From Caldilineaceae bacterium (lineage in GTDB: Bacteria > Chloroflexota > Anaerolineae > Caldilineales > Caldilineaceae): 64,000 bases of DNA. The stretch is from assembly GCA_019637645.1 (NCBI GenBank), contig JAHBVH010000039.1, positions 17,179-81,178 on the forward strand, in the 5' to 3' direction. Shown here one piece after another: positions 25,642 to 34,847 of the stretch. Under the pieces are notes generated by a model, which was given only the letters and a program-made list of their open reading frames with translations, ran no database searches and was not told the origin of the DNA. How positions within the stretch are numbered: the first letter of the stretch is position 1; each line of letters starts with the position of its first letter. Both the position numbers and the translations under genes were made by a program.

Positions 25642-26514
25642 CTAGTTAATGCGCCGACGCATCTCTTCGATTTGTTGGAAGATTTCCAAAATCTGCCGGT
25701 CTTGGGGTTGCAGCGTTGCCGCGGCTAGGTGGGTATTTTTTTCATGCCCTTGCGCAAGGAGATACTGGCCCGATAGAAAAAAGTACCGCCGCAGGTGATA
25801 GGAGGCTGCTTCCCAATCGTCCACTTGGTAGTGGAGGAGCCCCTTTTCTTGCCATACCCCTGGCTCGGCTGGGTTGAGCAACAGAAGGTAATCCAAGACT
25901 TGTAAGGTCATGAGAAAATCTTTGCGACCCAAGTAGGCATTCCGTAGATTGTTGAGAATCCGTTGTGTCAACAGCACTGCCGAAATGGGCTCGAACATCT
26001 CGCTGGAGAGCGTGACCGGGCGTTCAAACAAGTTGGAAAGATAGTGATTGGCGGCATCTAGCGCCATCACTTGGCTGTGAAACGGATCGAGTAGCCACGC
26101 TCCGGCTGGATCTTGATAGCGCACCATGAAATGACCAGGAAAGCCCAATCCGCTGATATCTAAGGCGAGCCGCCGCCCAATGGCCATGCAGAGGAGGCTC
26201 AGCATAATGGGAAGCCCCATGCGGCGGCGCAAGACGACATTGAGGTAGCTATTATCTGGTTCGTAATATTGCTCGCGATTGCCCGTAAAGCCTAGATCAT
26301 AATGCAGAACATCAATAAAGCGGGCTGCCCGTTCATAACCAAGCGGAATGCCATAGAGCGCACGATCAACCACCGCGGCTAGTTGATCAATTTTTTCGAC
26401 TTGTTCTTCGATATCAAGTTCGGGGTAGGCCATGCCAGCAATGGCCAAGGCTAAAATCTCTGGCCTAGCTTCCTGATTTATTAATTCATGCCGAAAACGT
26501 TCAAGAAAATTCAT
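25642..26514 (-). CDS. SirB1-family protein with transglutaminase-like and TPR regions
   Basis: UPF0162/SirB1-like: the first ~180 residues match the family (FIDVLHYDLGFTGNREQYYEPDNSYLNVVLRRRMGLPIMLSLL, then GFPGHFMVRY), a fold related to transglutaminases, and the last ~90 are tetratricopeptide-like (NLRNAYLGRKDFLMTLQVLDYLLLL...EKGLLHYQVDDWEAASYHLRRYF). The biochemical role is not established; the usual catalytic Cys of transglutaminases is not evident. Length 290 aa is typical. No strong ribosome-binding site precedes ATG 26514, but the residues are those of the family N-terminus. Same direction as the flanking genes. Confidence 0.8.
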   Translation of the reverse strand: MNFLERFRHELINQEARPEILALAIAGMAYPELDIEEQVEKIDQLAAVVDRALYGIPLGYERAARFIDVLHYDLGFTGNREQYYEPDNSYLNVVLRRRMGLPIMLSLLCMAIGRRLALDISGLGFPGHFMVRYQDPAGAWLLDPFHSQVMALDAANHYLSNLFERPVTLSSEMFEPISAVLLTQRILNNLRNAYLGRKDFLMTLQVLDYLLLLNPAEPGVWQEKGLLHYQVDDWEAASYHLRRYFFLSGQYLLAQGHEKNTHLAAATLQPQDRQILEIFQQIEEMRRRIN

Positions 26515-26622
26515 AACAATCCAGGTGAATCGTCTGTCCTGATCTCGCTCCGTATGACATATTAAAAGCCTACGGATTACCAGAAAAAAGCTTGGCGGCG
26601 AAGGCCGCGAAAAGAAAGTCTT

Positions 26623-28344
26623 TTAGGCTTTCTGTAACCGTGCGATCTCCTTCGTTAGGATCTTGCGCAGAACGGCCAGCGCGGTGGCGTAGGTGGCGTC
26701 AACGCCAAAATAACTCAGGCTCTTGCTTAACAACGATTGGCGACGGCTGATCGGTGTGTCACTGGCATAGTGTAGCACGCCAATGTCATAAGGTGCGTTG
26801 ATGAAGAGATTAACAATTTCATCAATGGGATAGCGCTTCGGATAGACATCTTCGTAAATGCTACTGAGATAGGGGCCAGCCTCCATCTCGATATCCGTAT
26901 ACCCTTCTTCATAAAAAACATGCATAAAGCTACGATTCTGCAAGATCGTCCCACGTACTGTGACGGCTTTTTGGTTGTCGAAGACTGTGCCAAAGTTGAG
27001 ATGGGGTGCCACATCTTGCGCGGTAAAGTCGTTGCGAAAGAGGTAGGAGTTCCGGGAATGCTCGTCGTAGACCACATTGGGAATCATGACATCACCCACT
27101 CGTCCATTCAGCGTAGCAGCCTTGCCCAAAATATAGACACCCAAAATACGCCCGACGGCTGTGCTGACTTGGCTAAAAATATGATAGGCCGCCATGCCCA
27201 ATGGATAGTCGATGTTAAAGATCAAGGCGTCGCTCTCACGCAGCAGTTTGAGCCCCTCTGGATCAAGCCCTTGGAGCCGATCGTCAAACCGCGCGGGATC
27301 AAGCTTATTGAGTTCGATCACCTGGGCTTCTACATCTAAGCAGTGGGGATCATTGAGCCGCGTAATGCCAATCGCGCTTTCGGCCGCGGCAAATGCTTGT
27401 TGGTTAACGGCATCGCTGAGCGCCATTCGGGAGGTGTAGTAGAGAAAATTGCGCAGATGACCATTATCAGTTTCGGGCAAGCGTTCATATTCCGGCCAGA
27501 GTCCCTCTGGATTGTGCTCCTGAAGATATTCCAAAATGGCGGCCTGTTTTTCCCATGCATAGCCACTCAATAAGTTAGCCAAGCTATGGGCATTACTGCT
27601 GACAAAATAGATGGGTCGCCGACTAAGATCCTGGGGTGCGGCTTGGCGTACCTTTCCCCACCAACATTGGACGCTCCGGCGATAGTCGCTCAAGCCACTG
27701 CCCAAGACCGTAACATGCAGATCCAAACGATATTGGGTAACGCGGTGGAAATTCTTCAGCAAAGAATTTCCACGCCAAACTTGGCTAAGCTTGGCAAAAT
27801 CTTCCGCCGACAAGTCAGCGGCCTGCCGTACTTGTTCCAAAAGCGCAGGTATCTCTTGATCGGTTGCGTTTTGGAGCGCTGCTGAAAGCTGATAATTGGC
27901 TAGCTTATCATGCAACTTGTTCCACTCAATCTGGAGGGTCGTTAGGCAGGGGATGAGATCATCGATGTCGCTGACACTGGCAATATAGGCGGCCAAGATG
28001 TGATCTTGGGGCTCAAAATAGAACTTGCGTCGCCGGGCGCGCGCCTTCACCGGTTGCCACAACTCCGGCGTGTATCCTTCCCGCTGAAAGACATCATCCA
28101 TTTGGCCCAAGATGACCAAACGCGTATGCACAATGCACTCGGGCAGGCGCAGGGCCGCATAGACCAATGCCGACATATCGATCTCGGCGCTATCGGCTAA
28201 TTGATGCAGGCTCGACTTCATGGCCGCGTGCGTCTCTTCCAAGCTCCGAATACGAATCGGCGCGCTGCTTCGTAAAAGCGAATAATAGGTCCGAATATAG
28301 AGTTCAATTTCTTCGCTTTGGACAACAGGCATCGTGCGGATCAT
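26623..28344 (-). CDS. Uncharacterised 573-aa protein, DUF6909-like, with a possible nucleosidase-like fold
   Basis: No function recognised with confidence. The first ~330 residues are mostly helical, with a basic Lys-Ala-Arg-Ala-Arg-Arg-Arg stretch near residue 105. The C-terminal part holds DALIFNIDYPLGMAAYHIF, GKAATLNGRVGDVMIPNVVYDEHS and, later, DIEMEAGPYLSSIYED; this order of a Gly-rich strand, Gly-Asp-Val and a Met-Glu-Ala segment recalls purine nucleoside phosphorylase/nucleosidase folds. I associate it from memory with DUF6909. ATG 28344 has GGGAA about nine bases upstream. It lies between a DUF72 gene and the SirB1-like gene in one direction, without tight coupling. No signal peptide or membrane helix. 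Confidence 0.6.
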   Translation of the reverse strand: MIRTMPVVQSEEIELYIRTYYSLLRSSAPIRIRSLEETHAAMKSSLHQLADSAEIDMSALVYAALRLPECIVHTRLVILGQMDDVFQREGYTPELWQPVKARARRRKFYFEPQDHILAAYIASVSDIDDLIPCLTTLQIEWNKLHDKLANYQLSAALQNATDQEIPALLEQVRQAADLSAEDFAKLSQVWRGNSLLKNFHRVTQYRLDLHVTVLGSGLSDYRRSVQCWWGKVRQAAPQDLSRRPIYFVSSNAHSLANLLSGYAWEKQAAILEYLQEHNPEGLWPEYERLPETDNGHLRNFLYYTSRMALSDAVNQQAFAAAESAIGITRLNDPHCLDVEAQVIELNKLDPARFDDRLQGLDPEGLKLLRESDALIFNIDYPLGMAAYHIFSQVSTAVGRILGVYILGKAATLNGRVGDVMIPNVVYDEHSRNSYLFRNDFTAQDVAPHLNFGTVFDNQKAVTVRGTILQNRSFMHVFYEEGYTDIEMEAGPYLSSIYEDVYPKRYPIDEIVNLFINAPYDIGVLHYASDTPISRRQSLLSKSLSYFGVDATYATALAVLRKILTKEIARLQKA

Positions 28345-28532
28345 AGTGATTGGTTCCCATCTAGGTCGCAGGAGGCTTGCCTCTGCTGCGTTCTTAGGCC
28401 ATCGTTGTTACCATCAACTTCGCCAGGGCTTACACCGTACCAGCGCCTTGTGTAAGTCCAAATAGTATATCATGACCGTGAGCGTAAGCCGTAACAGCTA
28501 GCCCTGCCGATGAAGCACCACGCTTACGCTGC

Positions 28533-29387
28533 TCAGAAAAGGCTCATTTGGGCTGGTGACATGGGTGGGTCACCTTCGGGTGGCCAAGGTAGTAAGGATA
28601 CCTGTTGGGCCAACCGCTCTTGTAAACGCCGTAAACTGGCCGGTGAGTGGCCTTCATACGGATTGTGCATATAGCCAAAAAAATCAACATTGGCTGCCTG
28701 TAATTGGGCTATGCGTATCGCCCATTGGTCAAGTTGTTCATCGCGCGGGGCAACGAGCGCATCATTCCCCGTTGGGCCATTTTTGTCATCGCCAATCCAG
28801 CGGACGAGGGCAAAGGCTGGTGCAGCCCCCTGTTCGATCAGGGCCCACCAAAAAGGGAAGGCATCGGCGCTCTCAACGCGGTCGACTAAGACATAGGCCA
28901 ACCCGCGCTCGGCTAAATAAGTGGCAAAGGCCGGTGTCATTAAATCGGGGGCGCGTACCTCGACGCCAACCCGCAACCCCTCTAGAACGCCCGCCAGCCA
29001 CTCGAGATAGTCGGCCAAGCGCCGCCCGTAGAGCTGTCGGCTAAAATCGGGCGGAAATTGGAGCAATGCCGGTGCCGCGGCAACGCCAAGGGCTCGCAAG
29101 ATATCCAGAAAGACCAAGGTCTCTTGTTCGCACCCTTCTAACCGTTTCTCATGAGTAATCGCACGCGGAAATTTTAGGCAGAAGGTAAACCCTTGGGGCA
29201 CACTTTCTACCCAATTCAGCAACGTCGTTGGGCGCGGAATGCCATAGAAGGTCGTGTTAACCTCCACAGAATTAAACTGACTCGCGTAGTAGTTAAGATA
29301 GGTAGGGCGATTGACGCCAGGTGGAAAAAAGACACCGCGCCACTCGTCAAATTGCCAGGATGAGGTGCCTAAATGAATGGATGCCAT
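28533..29387 (-). CDS. DUF72 family protein (YecE-like TIM barrel)
   Basis: Member of the DUF72 family, whose biochemical role is unsettled. The N-terminus IHLGTSSWQFDEWRGVFFP and the block FNSVEVNTTFYGIPRPTTLLNWVESVPQGFTFCLKFPRAITHEKRL are diagnostic, as are LLQFPPDF and the later Glu-Val-Arg and YFGYMHNPYEGHSP segments at the barrel mouth. Length 284 aa is normal. It is divergent from the ammonium transporter gene and starts the minus-strand run that continues to PlsC. Confidence 0.88.
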   Translation of the reverse strand: MASIHLGTSSWQFDEWRGVFFPPGVNRPTYLNYYASQFNSVEVNTTFYGIPRPTTLLNWVESVPQGFTFCLKFPRAITHEKRLEGCEQETLVFLDILRALGVAAAPALLQFPPDFSRQLYGRRLADYLEWLAGVLEGLRVGVEVRAPDLMTPAFATYLAERGLAYVLVDRVESADAFPFWWALIEQGAAPAFALVRWIGDDKNGPTGNDALVAPRDEQLDQWAIRIAQLQAANVDFFGYMHNPYEGHSPASLRRLQERLAQQVSLLPWPPEGDPPMSPAQMSLF

Positions 29388-29882
29388 AACGCTACTGTTT
29401 TATCTTCCTCACACAACAAAAAGCTTGAATCGTAAAGCCAAAGGCCCAGCGTTAAAAAATGGTTTTTTAGCTGTGCATTCCGTATAGAGATCGCTTGCTT
29501 TCTCCCCTTTTTGTCCGACCCCTTATGCGATCTGATGGGTGCTAGAATAACATTGTTGTGCAGTGTGCATATAGAAGGCACCGAAAAACTTTGCTAAACT
29601 TGCAGACGTGCTAGCCCGTATAGGGCTCCCTTACAGAAGACTCACAGCTATTTAAACCAATTTTACAAACCAATGCTGCCTTGTCAAACTATGGCATTGG
29701 GTTATATCACTTGTTTGTCTTTGCGCTAGGGAAAAGCGTGTACACGGACTTGGCTGTTCTTCGAAACTGGCCAAAGCGAGTGGCCTTTCTTCCTGTCCGC
29801 TTCTGATAATAAGGGATATCGACCTATGTTCCTGGCTTTGCCTGGGTCGTTGCGGTTCACAACGGAGAGGACGATTGACGTT
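29388..29882. other. 495-bp divergent intergenic region
   Basis: Separates the DUF72 gene from the first ammonium transporter. It holds a promoter candidate (29681-29708) and a small hairpin agccc-gtata-gggct (29613-29627). An A/T-only palindrome at about 29450 looks incidental. No sigma-54 promoter was found. An in-frame ATG at 29826 would give a 19-residue extension to the transporter. Confidence 0.4.
29681..29708 (+). promoter_or_regulatory. Candidate sigma-70 promoter for the first ammonium transporter
   Basis: TTGTCA, 16-bp spacer, TATATC, about 175 bp before the start codon. Moderate match to consensus. Confidence 0.4.
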
Positions 29883-31112
29883 ATGGAAATCAATTCGGGC
29901 GATACTGCCTGGGTCTTGATCTCAACTGCCCTAGTGACAATGATGACACCAGCCCTAGCCTTTTTCTATGGTGGTATGGTGCGGCGCAAGAACATTCTGT
30001 CTACGCTCAATCTGAGCTTGATCACGATGGGTTTGATCAGCTTACAGTGGGTGCTCTTTGGCTTTACCTTGGCCTTTGGCCCAACCATGGGTGGTTTCAT
30101 CGGTGGTCTCCAATATTTGGGTTTTAGCGGTGTGGGGGAAGCGCCAAGCGATACCTACGGCACAACCTTGCCCTTTATTGCTTTCGCCGCCTTTCAAATG
30201 ACCTTTGCCGTGATTACCCCCGCGTTGATCACGGGTTCCTTTGTCGAACGGGTTCGTTTCAAGACCTATATTGCCTTTGCGCTGCTGTGGGCTACCTTGG
30301 TTTATGATCCGGTAGCGCACTGGGTTTGGGCCGCTGGTGGTTTCTTCTTCAACATGGGCGCGCTGGACTTTGCTGGTGGTACCGTTGTGCATATCACCGC
30401 TGGTTTCTCGGCGTTGGCCTTTGCCCTAGCCATTCGGGCGCGCCGTGGTTATGGGGAAGAGGAGATCGAGCCCCATAATATTCCTTTCACCGTCTTAGGC
30501 GCTGGCTTGCTGTGGGTCGGTTGGTTTGGCTTTAACGGTGGCAGCGCGTTGGCTGCCAATGGGTTGGCTGTCACGGCGCTCTTGAACACGAATACCGCCG
30601 CGGCTGCCGGTGCGGTGGTATGGATGCTCCTGGCCTGGCGCGACCAAAAGCCCAGTGTGCTTGGGATTGCGACCGGTGCAGTTGTTGGTCTAGTCGCGAT
30701 TACCCCAGCAGCTGGCTTTGTCACACCGCTGGCTTCCATTATCATTGGCGCTGTCGGTGCACCAGTGAGCTACTACTCCATCAAGTTCATTAAGAGCCGC
30801 AAGCTGGATGAATCGTTGGATGTGTGGGGCTGTCACGGCATGGCCGGTGTCTGGGGCGCGCTGGCAACGGGGATCTTTGCTAGCCCAGCGGTTAACCCTG
30901 TGGGAACTGGTCTGCTCTATGGCAATCCAAACCAATTTGTCGTACAGCTGATCACTGTCATTGTCGCGGCGGGCTTTGCCTTCATTATGACCTTTGTGAT
31001 TGCCAAAGTGTTGGATAAAGTGTGGGGCCTCAGCGTCAGCCACGAGGAAGAAGAACTGGGCTTGGATATCAGCGAACACGGCGAACGGGCCTACGCTGCC
31101 GAAGCCATCTAA
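29883..31112 (+). CDS. amt: Ammonium transporter (Amt family)
   Basis: Integral membrane channel for ammonium. The N-terminus INSGDTAWVLISTALVTMMTPALAFFYGGMVRRKN is the family signature, and the twin pore histidines are in GTVVHITAGFSAL and WGCHGMAGVWGAL. Eleven membrane helices fit the length. The cytoplasmic tail ends GLDISEHGERAYAAEAI, the part that contacts PII proteins in characterised Amt channels. ATG 29883 was chosen because the next residues match the conserved start; ATG 29826 adds an unusual extension. No glnK/glnB gene is adjacent. It is convergent with a second amt gene, with three hairpins between them. Confidence 0.93.
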   Translation: MEINSGDTAWVLISTALVTMMTPALAFFYGGMVRRKNILSTLNLSLITMGLISLQWVLFGFTLAFGPTMGGFIGGLQYLGFSGVGEAPSDTYGTTLPFIAFAAFQMTFAVITPALITGSFVERVRFKTYIAFALLWATLVYDPVAHWVWAAGGFFFNMGALDFAGGTVVHITAGFSALAFALAIRARRGYGEEEIEPHNIPFTVLGAGLLWVGWFGFNGGSALAANGLAVTALLNTNTAAAAGAVVWMLLAWRDQKPSVLGIATGAVVGLVAITPAAGFVTPLASIIIGAVGAPVSYYSIKFIKSRKLDESLDVWGCHGMAGVWGALATGIFASPAVNPVGTGLLYGNPNQFVVQLITVIVAAGFAFIMTFVIAKVLDKVWGLSVSHEEEELGLDISEHGERAYAAEAI

Positions 31113-31183
31113 ATTCTTCCCGCTGCTTACAAGGTTTATCTAGAAAGCTTTGTGGCACGTCCGTTCTAAAATAATTGCCTTCA

Positions 31184-31217
31184 ATAAAACGCCAGCTAGA
31201 GCTAGCTGGCGTTTTAT
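31184..31217. terminator. Intrinsic terminator of the first amt gene
   Basis: ataaaacgccagctag and its exact complement flank the 2-nt gap ag; 16-bp stem with A-run and T-run flanks, usable on both strands. Confidence 0.85.
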
Positions 31218-31312
31218 CTTTGGTGGATCATCGGGGTGGCTCTGCGATCTCCACAACGGCCAACGCAAGACTTTGTCAGCTTCTCAAAGCCTTAGGAGTC
31301 ATACACTTGGCT

Positions 31313-31348
31313 AAGACCTGACAGGTTTCTCTAAATCTGTCAGGTCTT
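31313..31348. repeat. Dispersed 3'-end hairpin, 16-bp stem
   Basis: aagacctgacaggttt pairs with aaatctgtcaggtctt, one G-U-type mismatch, 4-nt loop. Shares the acctgacaggttt core with the 10905 element. Confidence 0.8.
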
Positions 31349-31670
31349 CTGGTCATACCGACCAATGGCGGTTACGTAGCCCTGTAGTCCCTTCGGATGA
31401 GAAAAAGAGGGACAGAGAGGATCGATGGGTAAATTCTCCTATCGTAAATTTACGCATCAAGGTCAATTTGCTAGCAAGGCGTTGTCAGGTAGGAGACGGC
31501 GCTTCTAGAAGAGCAGACCCAATGTCACTGATTCGTCTAACGGTGTCAACCCCGGTCTGGAAAGTATCAGGGCGACGGTTGACAATGCACAATGGCTGTG
31601 CTCCTTTCACTGAGAGCCACCTTACCCACTAGACCTGTCAACTCTTTTATCCTTGTCTGTTGAAAATAAC

Positions 31671-31711
31671 GATAAAAATAGGTGACGCCAACGGCATCAC
31701 CTATTTTTATC
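31671..31711. terminator. Intrinsic terminator of the second amt gene
   Basis: gataaaaataggtga (31671-31685) and its complement (31697-31711) form a 15-bp stem with an 11-nt loop; on the minus strand it lies 46 bp after the stop and ends in a U-rich run. Confidence 0.8.
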
Positions 31712-31756
31712 ATCTACTATTTTTAGAGCCCAGGGGGAGAAATCTAGACGCGTTCC

Positions 31757-33058
31757 TTAGTCACCGGAGGCATAGGCGCTGGTGCCATGTTCCGAAAGGT
31801 CCATACCTTCGGTCTCTTCTTCTGGTGAAACCCGCAAGGCATTCATCTGCTTGAGGACGTAGAAGAGAATGAAACAGAGGACAAACGACCAGAGCGGAAT
31901 GACAATCGAACCGGTCAATTGGGCAATAAAGGGTTTGCCACCAAAGATCGCGGCAGCGATACCACCCCAGATCCCACAGACGCCATGAACGGGGAAAGCA
32001 CCCACCGGATCGTCAATTTTCAAGCGTTCGAGTGCTAGCACGGCAACCGTCATCAAGACGGCGGCAATGGCACCGATAATGAGTGACTCGCCGTTGGTGA
32101 CAGCATCACAGTTCGCGGTAATACCAACCAAACCACCCAACATACCATTAAGCGCCAACCCGAGATCGAATTTCTTTGCGGCCAAGATGAAGCGCGAGAT
32201 CAGCAGCGCAACAACGGCACCAGCACCAGCCGCCAAGGTTGTATTGACCGCAATCAACATCGTGGCATCTGTGTTGGCTGCCCCGGTAATGGCTAATTGG
32301 CTGCCCGGGTTGAAGCCATACCAACCCACCCAAAGAATAAAGACACCCAGGGTAGCAAAGATATAGTTGTGCGCCGGTAGGCCATTGCTGCCATCGCGGT
32401 TGAAGCGGCCAAGGCGTGGCCCCAACACAATCGCACCGGCCAAGCCAGCAAAGCCACCAACGGCATGAACGACGAGCGAACCGGCAAAGTCATGGAAGCC
32501 CATTTCATTGAGCCAGCCACCGCCCCATTTCCAGTAGCCACTGATTGGATAGACGAGGGCGGAAATAAAGATGGTGTAGATCAGGTAGGCGGAGAATTTA
32601 ATGCGCCCAGCCACTGCGCCGGATACAATCGTGGCGGCGGTGGCGGCGAAGGCTACTTGGAAGAGCCAATCTACTTGTCCATTAAGGACACCCGCGCCAG
32701 CCTCAGGCGGAGTTGGATCAAGTCCTAAGCCGCCCCATGCCAACCAGCCTGGAATGATAGCGTCGCCATACATCAAGCCATAACCAAAGAGCCAATAGAT
32801 TAGAATGCCAAGATTGACATCGATGAAATTCTTGAACATGATGTTCAAGGCATTCTTGGCGGAGTTAAAGCCCACTTCGACCAAGGCAAAGCCCGCTTGC
32901 ATGAAAAAGACCAGTACAGCACAGATAAACAACATCATGTTATCGACAGCATAAGCAATTTCTGCTGTACTAGGGCCATCGTCCTGGGCAAAGACCTTCG
33001 GTGCTAGCAAGCACATGGCCAATGCCAAAGGAAGAGCACGAACAAGTCGTCGAGTCAT
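31757..33058 (-). CDS. amt: Ammonium transporter (Amt family) with signal peptide
   Basis: Second ammonium channel, of a different subclass: it begins with a cleavable-looking signal (RRLVRALPLALAMCLLAPKVFAQ) followed by an acidic stretch and the helix DNMMLFICAVLVFFMQAGFALVEVGF, characteristic of longer Amt forms. Twin histidines are in SLVVHAVGGFAGL and FPVHGVCGIWGG. The tail GMDLSEHGTSAYASGD resembles the end of the neighbouring transporter although the cores differ, so both probably respond to the same regulator. ATG 33058 has GAGGAG seven bases upstream. Probably two genes of different affinity or regulation; inference. Confidence 0.92.
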   Translation of the reverse strand: MTRRLVRALPLALAMCLLAPKVFAQDDGPSTAEIAYAVDNMMLFICAVLVFFMQAGFALVEVGFNSAKNALNIMFKNFIDVNLGILIYWLFGYGLMYGDAIIPGWLAWGGLGLDPTPPEAGAGVLNGQVDWLFQVAFAATAATIVSGAVAGRIKFSAYLIYTIFISALVYPISGYWKWGGGWLNEMGFHDFAGSLVVHAVGGFAGLAGAIVLGPRLGRFNRDGSNGLPAHNYIFATLGVFILWVGWYGFNPGSQLAITGAANTDATMLIAVNTTLAAGAGAVVALLISRFILAAKKFDLGLALNGMLGGLVGITANCDAVTNGESLIIGAIAAVLMTVAVLALERLKIDDPVGAFPVHGVCGIWGGIAAAIFGGKPFIAQLTGSIVIPLWSFVLCFILFYVLKQMNALRVSPEEETEGMDLSEHGTSAYASGD

Positions 33059-33669
33059 TAGGTTTCTCCTCTACAAAGGGTCGAGATAATGGATATGAAC
33101 ATAGAAGGTACACAGTGATTGCACTGCCGCTAACGATGTTACTTTGTACTTGTCTACAACGTCAGCGTTAGTTGGATAACTTCTATCAGAACAGGGTGTG
33201 AATCGATTTTTTTCGATCAATAAACCCTAGAAAAGACCATAATTGTTCTCTAGGACTTATTTATACGAAAGGCACAGCTTGTAGTTTAATTCACAAGGCA
33301 AATTAAAGTTTATAAGAGATTTATGCTGAATCCTATGTGCAATTTGCATAAAATACGTGCATCTTCACTAACCAAATTTGCCGACTTTTATTGATCGTTA
33401 GAAGTTGTGCCCTTGAGCCAAAGAGCTGACAAGATCTAGCCTTGGCGGTTGTGGGAAAATCTGTCAGTGCTTTGGCCTAATTGCGTAACTCGTAACAGGG
33501 ACTAACTTGATTAATCACTCAACATTTTGCCTTTGCACTCCTTCCGCTTGGGATGCCGTGCGAGAGGGGAAGCCAAGCTCGAGACTATATTTACAAATCC
33601 CAGCATCTTCGCTATAATAGCCACAGTGCTGAACCCATGCTAAACCCTTGATCATAAACTGGTCGTGCG
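33059..33669. other. 611-bp divergent intergenic region
   Basis: Upstream of the second amt gene and the kinase. It contains gctaacg (33132 region) and cgttag inverted copies about 35 bp apart, an imperfect hairpin at 33418-33475 whose arms (ccaaag...ctgaca / ctgtcag...ctttgg) look like a decayed member of the dispersed family, and the kinase promoter at 33590-33618. The middle is AT-rich with no gene. Confidence 0.45.
33590..33618 (+). promoter_or_regulatory. Sigma-70-type promoter for the kinase gene
   Basis: TTTACA (33590-33595), 17-bp spacer, TATAAT (33613-33618); about 52 bp before the chosen start codon. Confidence 0.65.
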
Positions 33670-34578
33670 ATGTACTCCTCTTACGGTGGTCCTAACCAGA
33701 TGCAGCCACCGCCGCGCCTATTGGAGCGGCTGGGCGGCTACACGATTGATGCTGTGCTCGGTCAGGGGGCCGTTGCTGTGGTTTATCGCGCACGCTCACC
33801 ACAAGGGCGGCAGGTTGCACTCAAGGTGCTAACGGATGCCGCGGCGAGCCAGCCCAAGATCCGGACGATGTTTCAAAATGAATATCGGATCACCTCGCGG
33901 CTCCAGCATCCCGGCGTCGTCCAAGTGCGTGATGCGGGGATGATCGACGGCCATTTTTTCATCGCCATGGATGTCGTTGAAGGGAAGACGTTACAAGACT
34001 TTCAGGGCAAAGATAAAGGGCTAGGGGAATCGCCCGCCATGAACTTGGCCCGTCAAGTTGCGGTTACGCTCGACTATGTGCATAAACAACAGGTTGTCCA
34101 TCGCGATCTGAAACCCTCTAATATTTTTATTACGCAAGATGGCCGTGCCTTGCTCTTTGACTTTGGGGCTGCGCTTGATCTGCGTGCTCCTGTCGAAAAG
34201 GAAGCCAGCGGTATTTATGGCACCCCGGGCTTTCTGGCTCCCGAACAGATTCGGAACGGCAATGCCGTGGATGGCCGGGCTGATCTCTATTCATTGGGGA
34301 TCATTTTTTATCGCATGGTGACCGGACGCCGCCCTTTCTATGGCTCGCGTGAGGATGTATTAGAGGCACACTTGTATACGCCACCCCCGCCGCCAAGTGA
34401 ATTTGGCTATATTTCGCCGGAGCTAGAGGTGGTTCTCTTGAAGCTACTCGCCAAGGATCCGGCTGCGCGTTACCAGACGGGCGCTGAATTGCTCCAAGCG
34501 CTTGATACGGTCCATATTGAAGTGCCGCCAGAAAGCGCACCCCAACGCTTCTTCCGTTGGCTTTTGGCACGCGAGTAG
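33670..34578 (+). CDS. Soluble Ser/Thr protein kinase, PknB-like (Hanks type)
   Basis: Cytoplasmic protein kinase; target unknown. Kinase landmarks are complete: Gly loop GQGAVAVVY (31-39), Lys52 in VALKVL, Glu71 of helix C, catalytic HRDLKPSN (144-151), DFG (164-166), and GTPGFLAPEQ for the activation segment end. The C-lobe finishes with ARYQTGAELLQAL. Unlike most bacterial PknB proteins there is no membrane helix or sensor domain after the kinase; the protein ends in a basic/aromatic amphipathic segment (QRFFRWLLARE) that might touch the membrane. No clear ribosome-binding site precedes ATG 33670, so the first ~18 residues are uncertain. Monocistronic, followed by a compound hairpin. Confidence 0.88.
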   Translation: MYSSYGGPNQMQPPPRLLERLGGYTIDAVLGQGAVAVVYRARSPQGRQVALKVLTDAAASQPKIRTMFQNEYRITSRLQHPGVVQVRDAGMIDGHFFIAMDVVEGKTLQDFQGKDKGLGESPAMNLARQVAVTLDYVHKQQVVHRDLKPSNIFITQDGRALLFDFGAALDLRAPVEKEASGIYGTPGFLAPEQIRNGNAVDGRADLYSLGIIFYRMVTGRRPFYGSREDVLEAHLYTPPPPPSEFGYISPELEVVLLKLLAKDPAARYQTGAELLQALDTVHIEVPPESAPQRFFRWLLARE

Positions 34579-34689
34579 ATCGAACCTGATCATTGCCGGT
34601 CACCCATGATTTTCCCCTAGACTCTTCCTAGACAAGTCCTAACTAAGGTAGTGAGGTCGCAACTTCTTGTCTGCCTGTATGACTAATAA

Positions 34690-34756
34690 AAGTTACGCAG
34701 TTGAGCCAGACCTGACAGGTTTAACAACCCTTCAGGTCTGGCCCAACTGCGTAACT
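34690..34756. repeat. Compound 3'-end hairpin, 14-bp plus 11-bp stem
   Basis: aagttacgcagttg (34690-34703) pairs perfectly with caactgcgtaactt (34743-34756 region), and inside it gccagacctga (34705-34715) pairs with tcaggtctggc (34732-34742). The inner part is a variant of the acctgacaggttt family; the outer arms are unique. Lies 112 bp after the kinase stop. The rest of 34579-34847 shows nothing more. Confidence 0.75.
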
Positions 34757-34847
34757 TCTAGACTAATTTATGCCTACTCCGATAATCTGCACGCTGCCAT
34801 TCACCCGCGTTTCTCGTTTGTCCACGCGCCAAGTATAATGACCGCTT

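Larger units (their letters stand above)
31113..31756. other. 644-bp spacer between convergent amt genes
   Basis: Contains an intrinsic terminator on each side (31184-31217 and 31671-31711) and one member of the dispersed hairpin family (31313-31348). Positions 31360-31650 show no convincing ORF, RNA or repeat. Confidence 0.5.

Noticed and set aside
29450..29475. A/T-only hairpin taaaaaatggtttttta
   Set aside because: Short, no G-C pairs, and not at a gene end; unlikely to act as a terminator.
29388..29882. Sigma-54 (nitrogen) promoter for the first amt gene
   Set aside because: No TGGCAC-N5-TTGCA-like pair was found upstream of the transporter.
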